Assembly (NCBI GenBank): GCA_022447225.1 | Contig: JAKVAZ010000003.1 | Location: forward strand, 62,001-126,000 | Length of the DNA stretch: 64,000 nt | Direction: 5' to 3' | DNA from: Fuerstiella sp. | GTDB taxonomy: Bacteria > Planctomycetota > Planctomycetia > Planctomycetales > Planctomycetaceae | In this document: positions 8,221-18,239 of the stretch, in pieces | Numbering within the stretch: the stretch's first letter is position 1 | Layout of the letters: each line of letters begins with the position of its first letter | Translations under genes and position numbers: made by a program | The notes under the pieces: generated by a model | The model's input: only the letters and a program-made list of their open reading frames with translations | Told to the model about the DNA's origin: nothing | The model's database searches: none

Positions 8221-10050
8221 GTGCGATGGTCCTGGTTGATACCTCGGTTAATTCTTCTGGCACTGATCTGGGCCACGTTTGCATTTGGCATGGATCCTTT
8301 GCTCCGGCATACGGCCATCCGCGCCGCACAGTCTGCTACCGGGGCCAAAGTCGATATCAATGCATTCATGACCGGAATATTTCCTCCTAAACTCAGTGTG
8401 AGAGAAGTGGCGCTGGCCAGTGCCACTTCACCTGGCACGAACCTAGCAGAATTCGATGAACTGAACTGCCGCATCAGTCGGAATCCGCTGTTGCGCAAAT
8501 GTTTGGTGATTGAAGAAGCTCGGGTAACCGGACTTCGCTTCGGAACCGTTCGTAATGCTGACGGGCAGCTGGAAATACAGTCTGAACCGGGAAATCAGCA
8601 GCCATCATGGATTGCGGAAAGACTGAGGAACATTGGTGACGCATGGCTCGAAGACCTGGTTCTCGATGTGCGGCAGGAACTGGATCCGAATGCTCTGGAA
8701 ACTCTGCGCACCGGCAGGATACTTAGCGTAAAATGGGAACAGCGTCTGGATTCACTGCGGGAAGAACTGGGGGCGTTTAAGTCACGAGTTGAAATTCTGC
8801 AGAATCAGATGGACAGCGTGAAACAGCTGAGACCGGTGGCTCAGACGCAGCAATACCTGCAACTTGCGAAGGAAGGAGAAACGCTGCTTCGGGATGCCCG
8901 GCGTCTGCAAAACGAGATTCAGACAATTGTTCCCGAAGCTGGAGCCGATCTGTCCCTTCTCGACGTGGCCCGACAAAATGACCAGCGGGAGTTGGTACAG
9001 AGAATTCGGCAGCTGAAAGTCAGCCCCCGCGGGATTACTGAATCGTTGATCGGTCCGGAATTGTATCGACATTTACATCAGGCTCTGACCTGGCTGCAAC
9101 TTGGTTCGAAATATCAAAAACAGATACGCCGGCAAATGCGGGTTGTGCGTCATCGGGGTGTGGACCTCGAGTTTCAGCTTCTTAATCCGACACCTCAATT
9201 TGAATGTCGCCGCGCCGAATTCAGCGGAGAACTAACAATCGACCAGCAACTGAAGCCGTTTCAGGCCGTACTTTCCAATCTGAGCAGCAATCCCAGACTT
9301 TCCGGCCAGCCCACAGAGTTTCGGCTGGATACACAGGGTGAGAAGCCTTTGCGAATGATGGTTCGCCATGATGCCACAAAAAAAATTCCACAGACGGATG
9401 TGGCGGCAGGATTCCATCAGAGCCAGCCTCGCATTTTGAGTGTTGGCAGGAAAGAAACGGTAGCACTCGATGCTGCACTAGCGAATCTCCGCTGGAGTGT
9501 ACGTATTCAGCTTACCGGCAGTGATATCGACGGCCGAATCAGTCTGGTTTCCGATCTTCACAGTGCTGAGTTGACATCCAAAAACATGACACCTGTGATT
9601 CGAGAGGCAGTGTCCGATGTTTTCGCCGACATTCACACGGTGGATGCGACCGTTCGCTTTAACGGGCCTGTCAACGCTCCTGCCATAGAGATTGCGTCAG
9701 GATTTGGTGAGACTCTTGCTACCGGACTACAGTCAGTATTTGAAATTCAGGTGAAGCAGTTGAAGACTGACGCTGTCCGTCAGGTTGCGGAACTTGCTGC
9801 AGAACAAAAACAGCGACTGGCGAAGGATCTGGGAGGCAGCTACCGTCAATTGGTTGCTGACCACAAGGCTACACTGGAGAAGGTTCAGGAGACTCAACAG
9901 CTGCTGTCCGGACAGATGAAACCGCAGGATGTCATTCGTCAGGTCTCTAAATCCGGCATTCTGGGAAAGAAGACAGGCGCCAGGGTTCGTGGTCAGCTGG
10001 ATCAGAGTCAAAAACTTCTGCAGGGACTGGGTGGCAAGGTCTTCCGCTGA
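8221..10050 (+). CDS. TIGR03545 family envelope protein
   Basis: 609 residues from GTG 8221. The N-terminus is one membrane anchor (WLIPRLILLALIWATFAFGMDPLL) followed by an AsmA/DUF748-like stretch: GAKVDINAF, then FPPKLSVREVALAS and CLVIEEARVTGLRFG. Residues about 170-280 are rich in Leu, Gln, Arg and Glu with coiled-coil spacing, and a second helical region follows near the C-terminus (LAAEQKQRLAKDLGG...). The layout suggests a protein anchored in the inner membrane with its bulk outside the cytoplasm, perhaps acting in envelope or lipid traffic like other AsmA-like proteins; that role is inference. It is the constant partner of the TIGR03546 gene just upstream. Confidence 0.85.
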   Translation: MRWSWLIPRLILLALIWATFAFGMDPLLRHTAIRAAQSATGAKVDINAFMTGIFPPKLSVREVALASATSPGTNLAEFDELNCRISRNPLLRKCLVIEEARVTGLRFGTVRNADGQLEIQSEPGNQQPSWIAERLRNIGDAWLEDLVLDVRQELDPNALETLRTGRILSVKWEQRLDSLREELGAFKSRVEILQNQMDSVKQLRPVAQTQQYLQLAKEGETLLRDARRLQNEIQTIVPEAGADLSLLDVARQNDQRELVQRIRQLKVSPRGITESLIGPELYRHLHQALTWLQLGSKYQKQIRRQMRVVRHRGVDLEFQLLNPTPQFECRRAEFSGELTIDQQLKPFQAVLSNLSSNPRLSGQPTEFRLDTQGEKPLRMMVRHDATKKIPQTDVAAGFHQSQPRILSVGRKETVALDAALANLRWSVRIQLTGSDIDGRISLVSDLHSAELTSKNMTPVIREAVSDVFADIHTVDATVRFNGPVNAPAIEIASGFGETLATGLQSVFEIQVKQLKTDAVRQVAELAAEQKQRLAKDLGGSYRQLVADHKATLEKVQETQQLLSGQMKPQDVIRQVSKSGILGKKTGARVRGQLDQSQKLLQGLGGKVFR

Positions 10051-10081
10051 CGACAAGCAGTATCCGGGAGTATAGGGGCAA

Positions 10082-10849
10082 TTACGAGTTTGACACGAAC
10101 GCGGTGTCTGTCGCTGCAGCCGAGAACTCATTCAGGCCGCTCAGAATGCGGGACATCACGTAGCCGGTGCCTGCCATCTGACGACAGCTGCGACTCAGTC
10201 GGAGGATGCCTCCGGACAGGATACAACGGCGCCAGCAGTCCGGAAGGTCCTTCCACGGGCTACCACCCCGCAGAACAATCATTCCTTTAATGCGGTGACT
10301 TCCCAGCCCTTTAACCCAGTCAAGCGGGGATTCGTCTTTCGGCACAAACACATCATCGCGCCCTCCGATCACATTATTAAGTGCGATCTGAAGATCAATA
10401 CGAAACCGCAATGCGTCGTCGAGACATCGATTGAGTCCTTCCTGAATGGTGCGGCTGGCATGATTGCAGGTATGGCCTGTTCGTGAACCCGGCACAACGA
10501 CCAGCGACTGAGCATTGAACGAAGCAGCCAGTTCCAGTGCCCTCAGAATGTCGGCGGCAGCAGATTCATAATTTCGTCCAAGGGTTCCGGTGAAGCCGCC
10601 GGCGTAACCGATGGCGGACACCTGAAGTCCGTTTGCGTCCAGCACGTGCTGCAGTTCCTGCTGCCCAAGACGAATGATCTGCTGACGTCGAACACTAACC
10701 AGGCGAACGTGCCTGCTTTTGAGTTCCGCGACTTCATCTGCAAGTTCCGTCGGAGACTGAGCGTGGAGAGGTTCTGACTGAAGTAATTCCTGACTGGTCT
10801 GCGGTGGAAGGTAGATCCCGTTCGGCTGCCGTTTCAGGAAAACATCCAT
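10082..10849 (-). CDS. Sugar phosphate isomerase/epimerase-like TIM-barrel protein
   Basis: 255 residues from the ATG ending at 10849. Elements of the AP_endonuc_2 family are present: LQVSAIGYAGGFTG, then AAADILRALELAASFNAQSLVVVPGSR, a typical second-strand unit, and NHASRTIQEGLNRCLDDA. The expected metal-binding Glu after the middle strand appears weakened (RIDLQIALNNVIG, where family members usually have ...LxLExH...), and the C-terminal third does not show a clear Asp/His pair. It may therefore have changed or lost activity. It converges with the TIGR03545 gene, with 31 bases between them. Confidence 0.65.
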   Translation of the reverse strand: MDVFLKRQPNGIYLPPQTSQELLQSEPLHAQSPTELADEVAELKSRHVRLVSVRRQQIIRLGQQELQHVLDANGLQVSAIGYAGGFTGTLGRNYESAAADILRALELAASFNAQSLVVVPGSRTGHTCNHASRTIQEGLNRCLDDALRFRIDLQIALNNVIGGRDDVFVPKDESPLDWVKGLGSHRIKGMIVLRGGSPWKDLPDCWRRCILSGGILRLSRSCRQMAGTGYVMSRILSGLNEFSAAATDTAFVSNS

Positions 10850-12248
10850 GCTCTATTTCACTTCAGAAAAGTCAAATGGACGGAAGGGCGCAAAGGTTAT
10901 TGTTCGTGACCGGATCTTCAAGGGCAGAATCAACGATTCATCGGAAAAGGACAACATCGTGTTTGCAAAACGCAACTGCCGAATTTGTGTGACGCGTTCA
11001 CCGCAACTCATTGTTCAGTATGGAAAGGTGTTGAACGTGCGGCAAAGCAGGGACGCATCGGGAAACCTCAGGCTCCTGGAATTGTGCCAACTTGTATTGA
11101 TTCCTGCAGACCTGAAAACGCATTGTTTTGACTGGAGTGTAACTGCAGACGCAGAACACTAAATAAAGCCTGGCACGAACACCGACATACTTTGCAGTCG
11201 AGAGCAAAACGTAAAGAAAGACCACCTCTGTGGAAAATTCGAGTCGGATGTTTTGATGATGAATTTGGGATGACGAGTGGCAGCAGTTCAGGTTCACGCA
11301 AGACTCAGTCAGTTGCCGAATCCGGCGGAAGCATGATGCGGTATCACCGTATTGAATTGCTGTAAAATAAATTCCTGCAGCAGGTTTATTGTTTCACACG
11401 ACCTGACGCCTGGCAAGTCAACCGACATTTGAAATAAGTTGCCAGTGAACCGACAGGGAAGTAATCATTAGTTTGATTCGGCAATCGTCTCAGCAAAACC
11501 CGGTTCTCAAGGGAATATTTAGTTCTTGAGGCTGTTGCTGACGATTGTAGTGAGGCTTAGGTGACGTCCGGTGTCACGGCAGTTCGGGTTTCGAGCGGAG
11601 ATTTCGTTTTCTCAATATATCCGGCAAAACGTCTGTTCTGAGAATGCGAATCGATTCGCTGATCCGGTGGACGTTTGAGGGGATACAACATATCGACTCT
11701 GATGTAGTTGAGATTGTCGTGGTGTTCCGAATGGTCGCGAACCCGCAGACGGCGGGTGTTCGGGTGCCCGTGGTGACAGCAGTCGTAAGGATTCCCTGGT
11801 CGGAGTTGTTTGTCTTTCAGATCATGCACGAGTGCACTGTGTGTTATGCAGCATATTACGATCCCTGTGTCGGACCGGTTTTCGGAACGCCCTGGAACGG
11901 ATCAGTCACCGAAGGTTAATGAATCAGTTCGGACTTAGCGAACATTAGACCGTTGATCTCAGTTGCTGCGTGTGCAGACTGAAAAGCCGGATAGTCGTCA
12001 ATCACTGCAATATGTATAGGTCACGGAGGCTCATTCTCACCCCGAGTGTCCTCATTGAGTGATCTCATCATCAAAACCAATCGGATCTGAAGTGGCTTCA
12101 CAGTTCTGGGACACGTTGGTCGCATTTTGTGTCACCAGGACTTCGAATCACACTGTTTGGTGGGATTTATATCCCGCACGGTCATCTGGAGGACCTCGGT
12201 CTGCTGAACTCAGGGAAAAGACGCAAAATATTCAGTGTTCGACCGACG
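10850..12248. other. 1.4-kb gap without recognised gene
   Basis: The longest gene-free stretch in the window. Short frames on both strands (for example plus 10848-11162 and 11644-11919) start near ATG codons but have no family motif, no signal peptide and unremarkable composition, so I do not call them. No tRNA-like fold or repeat was found by eye. A structured RNA or degraded gene cannot be excluded. Confidence 0.45.
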
Positions 12249-13187
12249 TTATACGACTGAATACTCGCCTTCGTTGCAGGACGCACGACCTTGGCTGACA
12301 AGATACTCCAGGTGGGCTTGAGCCTCAGCGCAGCCAAGCATGACATGAATATTGGTAATGTTTCCAAACAATTCCATGGCGATCTCATAGACATTTGAAG
12401 GCCCCTGCTGACGCAGAATCAACGCCACATTGTCCAGTCGTCGCTGGTGGTGGTCATTGAGGCTTTCACAACGGGCGTGCAGATTCTCAAATGCGATTCC
12501 ATGTCCGGGCAGTACCAAGTCGATATCGGACGCCAGTTGGCGACACTGATGGAGCGAATTGAGGAATTCACGCAGCAGACCCTGGTGCTTCAAATCACCG
12601 CCACCTATGTTCGGTGAAATATCCGGAAGAATATGATCTCCGGAGAACAGTATTCGATCGAGCCTGAGACAAATGGACCCCATTGTATGTCCGGGCGTGT
12701 GAATCACTTCCAGTACTGCACCACCCAGATCAATCCGCTGCCCGCCGGTAACAGCGGTTGGTCGTGCCGAATGAATCTCCCATTTGGCACGGCCGGGTTT
12801 TGGTGTTATCTCTGCGGGAACGTTCCATGATTTGAAACGTTCTGCGATGAGAGTTCTCCAGCGGTGTCCCTCAGGATCAACATTCGATACGGCGTCGGAT
12901 TCAATTTCGTGAATCAGTATTTCTGCACTGGATTCTTCCTGTAGCCACCATGCGTTGCCCACATGATCGATATGTTTGTGAGTCAGCACGATACGACCGA
13001 TATCCCGGACATCAATATTTTCGGCTTTCAGTGATTCCCGTAATTCCGTTCGGGCTTTCTCAGTGGCAACTCCCGTATCAATGACTGTTAATGGATCAGA
13101 ATGGATGACGTAGACACAGTTTTTCCCTTCGAAGAACGGATTGGGAATCTGCAGCGTTGTGATGCGAAATGGGGCTGTGGGTTTCAT
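12249..13187 (-). CDS. MBL-fold metallo-hydrolase
   Basis: 312 residues from the ATG ending at 13187; an in-frame TTG eight codons upstream is less likely. The metal site is complete: LTHKHIDHVGN gives the HxHxDH motif, VIHTPGHTMGS the next His, FSGDHILPDIS the bridging Asp and LVLPGHG the last His. A C-terminal helical extension (HHQRRLDNVALILRQQGPSNVYEIA...) resembles the winged-helix tail of the LACTB2/ribonuclease-Z-like branch. Likely a hydrolase of a thioester or phosphodiester; the substrate is unknown. The promoter region is shared with the divergently transcribed moeA. Confidence 0.85.
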   Translation of the reverse strand: MKPTAPFRITTLQIPNPFFEGKNCVYVIHSDPLTVIDTGVATEKARTELRESLKAENIDVRDIGRIVLTHKHIDHVGNAWWLQEESSAEILIHEIESDAVSNVDPEGHRWRTLIAERFKSWNVPAEITPKPGRAKWEIHSARPTAVTGGQRIDLGGAVLEVIHTPGHTMGSICLRLDRILFSGDHILPDISPNIGGGDLKHQGLLREFLNSLHQCRQLASDIDLVLPGHGIAFENLHARCESLNDHHQRRLDNVALILRQQGPSNVYEIAMELFGNITNIHVMLGCAEAQAHLEYLVSQGRASCNEGEYSVV

Positions 13188-13537
13188 GTTGAGTGTTACT
13201 GTTGACGTCAAAATGTTGTTCTGCGGCGAAACAGGACTTCCGGCAGGGGCTAGTCAGTCAGTGTACTCGCTGACCGGAATGTTACAGGTCACTCCAGGTT
13301 GGTTTCCAAAGATAGAACGCTGTTCTCCGGCGCTCGGTACTTTCCACATTGATGAATGCGAAACTCCAGTCCGGTGTTCGTCGGGGTGAACTGCTGAATA
13401 CGAAGTGGTAACGGTCGAAGAAATGTTGACCTGGTGTTAACCGGACCAATAAAACCTGCGGTGGATTGCTGACCTCTCCGTACCACGCCAGAATACTGAC
13501 AACTTCATCACCCAACGCCGTACCTGGCCAGTCCACC
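13188..13537. other. Divergent promoter region
   Basis: About 350 bases between the MBL gene (minus) and moeA (plus). Both promoters should lie here. I cannot point to reliable -35/-10 boxes, and the short frames present look spurious. Confidence 0.45.
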
Positions 13538-14764
13538 ATGCTCACTGTTGATCAGGCATTGAACCGGATTCTTGACCGGACATCTCCGTTGTCGCCGGTT
13601 GACGTAACTTTGCACGACTCTCTCAACCAGGTTCTGGCGCGGTCCCTGGACACTCCACATGACTCCCCTCCGTTCGATAAATCGATGATGGACGGATTTG
13701 CCGTCAGCAGCACACGGGTATTCGACGGAAAGTCCTGCACTCTGAATGTCATAGAGACGATTACTGCCGGGACCCTGCCCACGCTTTCCCCGGGCATAGG
13801 TAGTGCATCTCGGATCATGACCGGTGCACCGATGCCCCCTACTGCGGATTGTGTGATTCCGATCGAGCACACCAGGTTCGATGAGGATTCTCCTGAATTC
13901 GTAACGATTTCACCGGAATATGTGAAAGCAGAACAAAATGTACTCAGACGTGGCGTGTCTGCTAAATCAGGGACACGGTTACTTGATGAGGGTACATGTC
14001 TGCGTCCCCAGCATATTGCCGTACTGGCCGAATTCGGAGTGGCAGATGTTCCGGTAATGCCAGGACCGACGGTGGGAGTCCTGGCAACCGGTGACGAACT
14101 GGTCGAATTTTCTGAAGCATTGACGCCAGGATGTATCAGGAATTCGAATGAACCGATGCTGGTTACACAGATTCGTCGTGCCGGTGGCGTTCCTGTGCCT
14201 CTTGGAATCGCCCGTGATCAGGAACAGGAACTGAGCAATCGGATCATTGCCGGGCTTGAGGAGGATGTCCTTCTGCTTTCCGGAGGTGTGTCTGCCGGGA
14301 TACTGGACTTAGTGCCTTCGGTACTTGCCGGCGCCGGTGTGAAGCGGGTGTTTCACGGGATTCGAATGAAGCCCGGAAAACCATTGTGGTTTGGGACACT
14401 ACGGCGTGATCAGCGACAGTGTTTGGTGTTTGGTTTGCCAGGAAATCCCGTCAGCAGCATGGTGTGTTTTGAGGTGTTTGTTCGGCCGGCACTGGAGAAA
14501 ATGGCCGGTCTGACACCACACGGTTCCAGAAACAGGATCGCGACTTTAACGGAGGATGTCACTATCCGGGGGGACAGACCAACGTATCTGCCTTCAGCAC
14601 TGGTCCGCACGGCGACCGGGCTGACGACTACACCTGTGGCTTGGGGGGGATCAGCTGACTTACGCTCAACAGCGGAGGCCAATGGTGTTTCCTGTCTGGA
14701 ACCCGGTGGTCAGGGACACCATGTAGGAGACAGTGTACCCGTGATTTGCTGGGATGACGTTTGA
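13538..14764 (+). CDS. moeA: Molybdopterin molybdenumtransferase
   Basis: 408 residues from ATG 13538; the frame is open upstream to 13466 but MLTVDQALNRIL is the usual family start. MoeA inserts molybdate into adenylylated molybdopterin in the cytoplasm. Clear motifs: PPFDKSMMDGFAV near residue 50, IMTGAPMPPTADCVIPIEHT, then GVLATGDELVE, IRNSNEP, LLLSGGVSAG, HGIRMKPGKPLWFG and the GLPGNPVSSMVCFEVFVRPAL block. The C-terminal domain is present. Length is normal. No other molybdenum-cofactor genes are adjacent, as is usual in planctomycetes. Confidence 0.95.
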   Translation: MLTVDQALNRILDRTSPLSPVDVTLHDSLNQVLARSLDTPHDSPPFDKSMMDGFAVSSTRVFDGKSCTLNVIETITAGTLPTLSPGIGSASRIMTGAPMPPTADCVIPIEHTRFDEDSPEFVTISPEYVKAEQNVLRRGVSAKSGTRLLDEGTCLRPQHIAVLAEFGVADVPVMPGPTVGVLATGDELVEFSEALTPGCIRNSNEPMLVTQIRRAGGVPVPLGIARDQEQELSNRIIAGLEEDVLLLSGGVSAGILDLVPSVLAGAGVKRVFHGIRMKPGKPLWFGTLRRDQRQCLVFGLPGNPVSSMVCFEVFVRPALEKMAGLTPHGSRNRIATLTEDVTIRGDRPTYLPSALVRTATGLTTTPVAWGGSADLRSTAEANGVSCLEPGGQGHHVGDSVPVICWDDV

Positions 14765-15102
14765 GCGGGACCTTCTTGCGGCAGTGAAAATTTGTTTTAT
14801 CAATGACATTGACTGCCACGCGAACAATCTTATGCCCCTTGTGTGAATTGGGAATAACATTCACGCGACCTCTTAAATGTTGGTGGCATGCGTTCCAAAA
14901 ATCTGAATCATGTTTGATATGAATCCATGTGTCGTATGTGGTCAGAAGAGAAGTGTTGCACACACCGTTTGTGTATTAAAAACTGTCAGAAGACTGACGG
15001 CCCAGGGCACCTGGGGGCGGCCGGACTTACGAGCGTGATCTGAGGAATTGATTGAGAATTGACTGTCAACATCGCACAGCCCATGAACGGAAAATTGCTT
15101 CT
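14765..15102. other. Intergenic gap, nothing recognised
   Basis: About 340 bases between moeA and the phosphatase gene on the same strand. Only short implausible frames are present on the minus strand. It presumably holds the promoter of the phosphatase gene. Confidence 0.45.
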
Positions 15103-16680
15103 ATGACCAGCCAGTGGAAAACTCCGTCCCGTTGTTACGGTGTCGATCGACGTTCGTTCCTGCGTTATCTGTCGGCGGTTTCGGCGATTCCATCCATAGC
15201 TCTGCGTTCTGAAGCGTCGGCGATTGGCTACACACAATTCAAAACGAATCCGTTTACGCTGGGGGTTGCATCGGGCGATCCCTCGTCAGACGGAGTTGTT
15301 CTCTGGACACGGCTGGCGCCCGACCCTCTGAACGGTGGAGGGATGCCAAACGTATCTGTGCTGGTGCGGTGGGAAGTCGCAGGTCAGGAAGATTTCAGTG
15401 ATGTTGTTCGCAGCGGTGTCGCTGTTGCCTCTGTTCAGCTGGGCCATTCAGTTCATGTTGAAGTGGATGGTCTGGAGTCGGATCGCTGGTATTTCTATCG
15501 CTTCCACGTCGGTGATGAGACGAGTGCTGTCGGACGGACAAGGACAGCTCCGAACGCAAATGCAATGCCGAAGCGTATGAGGTTTGCTTTCACTTCGTGT
15601 CAGCACTACGAGCACGGGTATTTCAATGGCTATCCGCACATGCAGCAGGAAGACCTGGATCTGATTATTCATCTGGGAGATTATATCTACGAGGATGCCG
15701 GCAGGGACGGACGACTCAGGAAACACATCGGTAACGAACTCAACAGTCTTGTCGATTACCGAAATCGCCATTCCCAGTACCGTCTTGAGCAGTCACTGCA
15801 GGAAGCACATCGTCACGTTCCGTGGCTGGTGACCTGGGACGACCATGAATTTGACAACAACTACGCCAATCTTGTGTCAGAGGAAGACGGAGTGTCACCG
15901 GAAGAATTTTTGATTCGTCGAATGAATGCCTATCAGGCGTATTACGAATTTATGCCCCTGCGTCGCAGTGCATTTCCACAGGGTCCGCACATGAAATTGT
16001 ATCGAGCGTGCCGATTTGGACGACTTGTAAAGTTTTACGTCCTCGACACTCGTCAATACCGTACTGATCAACCCAACGGCGACGGTCTAAAGCCGATGGA
16101 AGGAAAAGTGTTTGACCAGCGTGCCACGATCCTGGGAGACAGACAGGAAAGCTGGCTGATGGGAAGTTTGCTGGATTCAACCTCGGTATGGAACGCTCTG
16201 GCTCAACAGGTGATGATGGCGCCCGTGAATCGAGGGAATGGCGATCAGGATAAATACAAGATGGATCAGTGGCCGGGATATGACGTCAGTCGGCGACGCC
16301 TGCTGAACTTTTTCCACTCGCGAACCGGTTTGAACCCTGTGATATTAACGGGTGACATCCATGTGAACTGGGTCAATGACCTGCGTCTCGATTTTACCGA
16401 CTCGACGTCGCCTGTTGTTGCCGCGGAACTGGTTGGAACCTCGATGTCTTCCGGCGGAAACGGAGGCAACATCATTCCGGAATTTGAACGAGCTGCCGCG
16501 AATAACGAATTCGTTCGATGGTATGATTCCAATCGTGGTTATGTTTCCTGTGAAGTTACACCACAGACCTGGACAGCCCGTTTTCGTGCGACACCATTCG
16601 TCGATCAACCCGATTCTCCTGTCTTTACCGCCGGGACATTTGTGATTGAGGCAGGACGCGCGGGAGTTCATTCGGCCTAG
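15103..16680 (+). CDS. phoD: Tat-exported PhoD-type alkaline phosphatase
   Basis: 525 residues from ATG 15103. A twin-arginine signal (RRSFLRYLSAVSAIPSIAL) shows export in folded form. After it come the N-terminal PhoD domain (NPFTLGVASGDPSSDGVVLWTRLAP) and the catalytic domain with FTSCQHYEHGYFN, IIHLGDYIYED, WLVTWDDHEFDNN and LTGDIHVNW. These supply the calcium/iron ligands of the PhoD family, which hydrolyses phosphate mono- and diesters outside the cytoplasm. VLDTRQYRT also fits. Length is typical. No Pho box could be assigned by eye, though phosphate control would be expected. Confidence 0.93.
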   Translation: MTSQWKTPSRCYGVDRRSFLRYLSAVSAIPSIALRSEASAIGYTQFKTNPFTLGVASGDPSSDGVVLWTRLAPDPLNGGGMPNVSVLVRWEVAGQEDFSDVVRSGVAVASVQLGHSVHVEVDGLESDRWYFYRFHVGDETSAVGRTRTAPNANAMPKRMRFAFTSCQHYEHGYFNGYPHMQQEDLDLIIHLGDYIYEDAGRDGRLRKHIGNELNSLVDYRNRHSQYRLEQSLQEAHRHVPWLVTWDDHEFDNNYANLVSEEDGVSPEEFLIRRMNAYQAYYEFMPLRRSAFPQGPHMKLYRACRFGRLVKFYVLDTRQYRTDQPNGDGLKPMEGKVFDQRATILGDRQESWLMGSLLDSTSVWNALAQQVMMAPVNRGNGDQDKYKMDQWPGYDVSRRRLLNFFHSRTGLNPVILTGDIHVNWVNDLRLDFTDSTSPVVAAELVGTSMSSGGNGGNIIPEFERAAANNEFVRWYDSNRGYVSCEVTPQTWTARFRATPFVDQPDSPVFTAGTFVIEAGRAGVHSA

Positions 16681-17175
16681 TGCTTATCTGACAATGCATC
16701 GAGTGTGCGGGTTCGGCCCGTGAAATTCATCTGGTGCTGGTGTAGAGGCACACGTGTGTACAGCAAATGGTGACATGGTCGGGATTCTGTGCCCGTGGAA
16801 ATGTTTGCGTCGGTGGTATCGCTGTCGTGTTCGGTTGAGATTAATGGACTCGTGCGTCAGTGCATCGTGAGCCGGTTGGCGACCGGATTAAACGATTCCG
16901 TGGCGTTCGCTACAGCCCGGCCGCACTATTCGGTGAAGCGTACGGCACACCGATTCGCCCTTTGGAAGTTGTTCGGCGTTAATGACCTGTGTTTTCTGTG
17001 ATCCGGTTAGCACTGGCCGGCACACGCTGGCATCAATCCGTCATTGCTGTCCGTGTCGGGACTCTTTGTGAGTCTGAGAGTCAGCCTCAGCGGGTTAGCG
17101 AAACGTCTGTGGCTGATATGGTTCGGTGGGTGTTGATGTCCACATGGCCTTGTACGGCCAACGGAGTCCATTAGC
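16681..17175. other. Intergenic gap between convergent genes
   Basis: About 495 bases between the ends of phoD and truB. No gene is supported. The right end holds the hairpin at 17161-17187. Confidence 0.45.
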
Positions 17176-17187
17176 TTATGGCTCCGT
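17161..17187. terminator. Hairpin around the truB stop codon
   Basis: ACGGAG + CCAT pairs with ATGG + CTCCGT (one bulged T), giving ten base pairs around a six-base loop. The stop codon of truB (17176-17178, minus strand) lies in the loop region. There is no following T tract on either strand, so it is an atypical terminator or an mRNA 3'-end structure. Confidence 0.4.
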
Positions 17188-18141
17188 CTGACGATTGGTG
17201 TCGGGTGTGAAGACTGTACGAGGCTGAATGCGTCGTCCCTGCTTTCGGATTTCGGCGAGGGCCAGCAGTTGGGTTCCACAGTCTGACAGGAGAGCCACCG
17301 ATGGATGCCCGGTCAGTTCGTGCTGATCAGCCGGAAGTTGTTGTTTTTGAAACCTCTGTTTTTGCAAATCAAAAGAGCCTCCGCGTGAGACGATCTCCTG
17401 TTCTGTTTCAGAGCATCGGTACTGAGAAATATGGCCTGTGACCTGGACTGCCGGCAGGAGGTTCTGAATTACGTTTGCAGCGGTCAATCTGTTTACATCT
17501 ACCGAATCATCAAGGCAGAATGCACCGATCCGGGTGCGTTCCAGAGCCGTCATTAATCCGCCACACCCCAGTCGATCACCCAGATCTCTGGCAATTGATC
17601 GTATATAGGTTCCTGACCCGCACTGGATGTCGAGAGTGATGTTTGGCCAGTGGAAATTTAATAATTCAATGGAATCGATTCGAACCGGGCGTGCGCGCAG
17701 TGTTACCTGACTTCCCTGTCGGGCGAGGGTGTAGGCTCGTTGGCCCTGAACTTTGACCGCAGAATAGACGGGCGGGATTTGCTCTATAACTCCGCAGAAC
17801 TCCTGCAGCGTTTTCTCGATTTTTTCCTGCGAAATGACCTGCAGGGGAAGAACATTCCTGATGTTGCCTGTGCTGTCATCAGTATCGCTGTACTGGCCCA
17901 GGCGAAAACGGGCCCGGTAGCTTTTCGAAGGCTGTTGCAGGATCGATACCAAACGGGTAGCCCGGCCCACGCACACAAGCAGAACACCGGTGGCCATCGG
18001 GTCAAGTGTTCCGGCGTGTCCGACCTTGTTCGGTCGAACCAGAGACTGCACAGTATTGACGACCTCACGAGAGGTAACTCCTGCAGGTTTGTGCAGATTG
18101 AGGACACCGAACAGACCTTGGGATGATGAAGTACTTGCCAT
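17176..18141 (-). CDS. truB: tRNA pseudouridine(55) synthase
   Basis: 321 residues from the ATG ending at 18141. TruB makes pseudouridine 55 in the T loop of tRNAs. The catalytic Asp is residue 47 in GHAGTLDPMATGVL; the other family blocks are GVLNLHKPAGVTS, SKSYRARFRLGQYSDTDD, QIPPVYSAVKVQGQRAY, and GTYIRSIARDLGDRLG. The C-terminal part after residue 210 is variable and lacks an obvious PUA domain. The gene stands alone here rather than with rbfA or rpsO, and converges on phoD. Confidence 0.95.
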   Translation of the reverse strand: MASTSSSQGLFGVLNLHKPAGVTSREVVNTVQSLVRPNKVGHAGTLDPMATGVLLVCVGRATRLVSILQQPSKSYRARFRLGQYSDTDDSTGNIRNVLPLQVISQEKIEKTLQEFCGVIEQIPPVYSAVKVQGQRAYTLARQGSQVTLRARPVRIDSIELLNFHWPNITLDIQCGSGTYIRSIARDLGDRLGCGGLMTALERTRIGAFCLDDSVDVNRLTAANVIQNLLPAVQVTGHISQYRCSETEQEIVSRGGSFDLQKQRFQKQQLPADQHELTGHPSVALLSDCGTQLLALAEIRKQGRRIQPRTVFTPDTNRQTEP

Positions 18142-18239
18142 TGGTTATGAAGCTTTCAAGACCTGCATCGGTTCACGCAGGGATCCGGAAAAAACTGTCT
18201 TTCGTCGGATACCGATGAACCTATAGACGTATTACATGT

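Noticed and set aside
11368-11393. AT-flanked palindrome containing CCTGCAGCAGG
   Set aside because: The paired arms leave almost no loop and there is no adjacent gene end, so a terminator call is not supported.
10848-11919. Short plus- and minus-strand frames in the 1.4-kb gap (for example 11644-11919)
   Set aside because: No motif, signal peptide or ribosome site supports them, and overlapping frames on both strands look equally good or bad.
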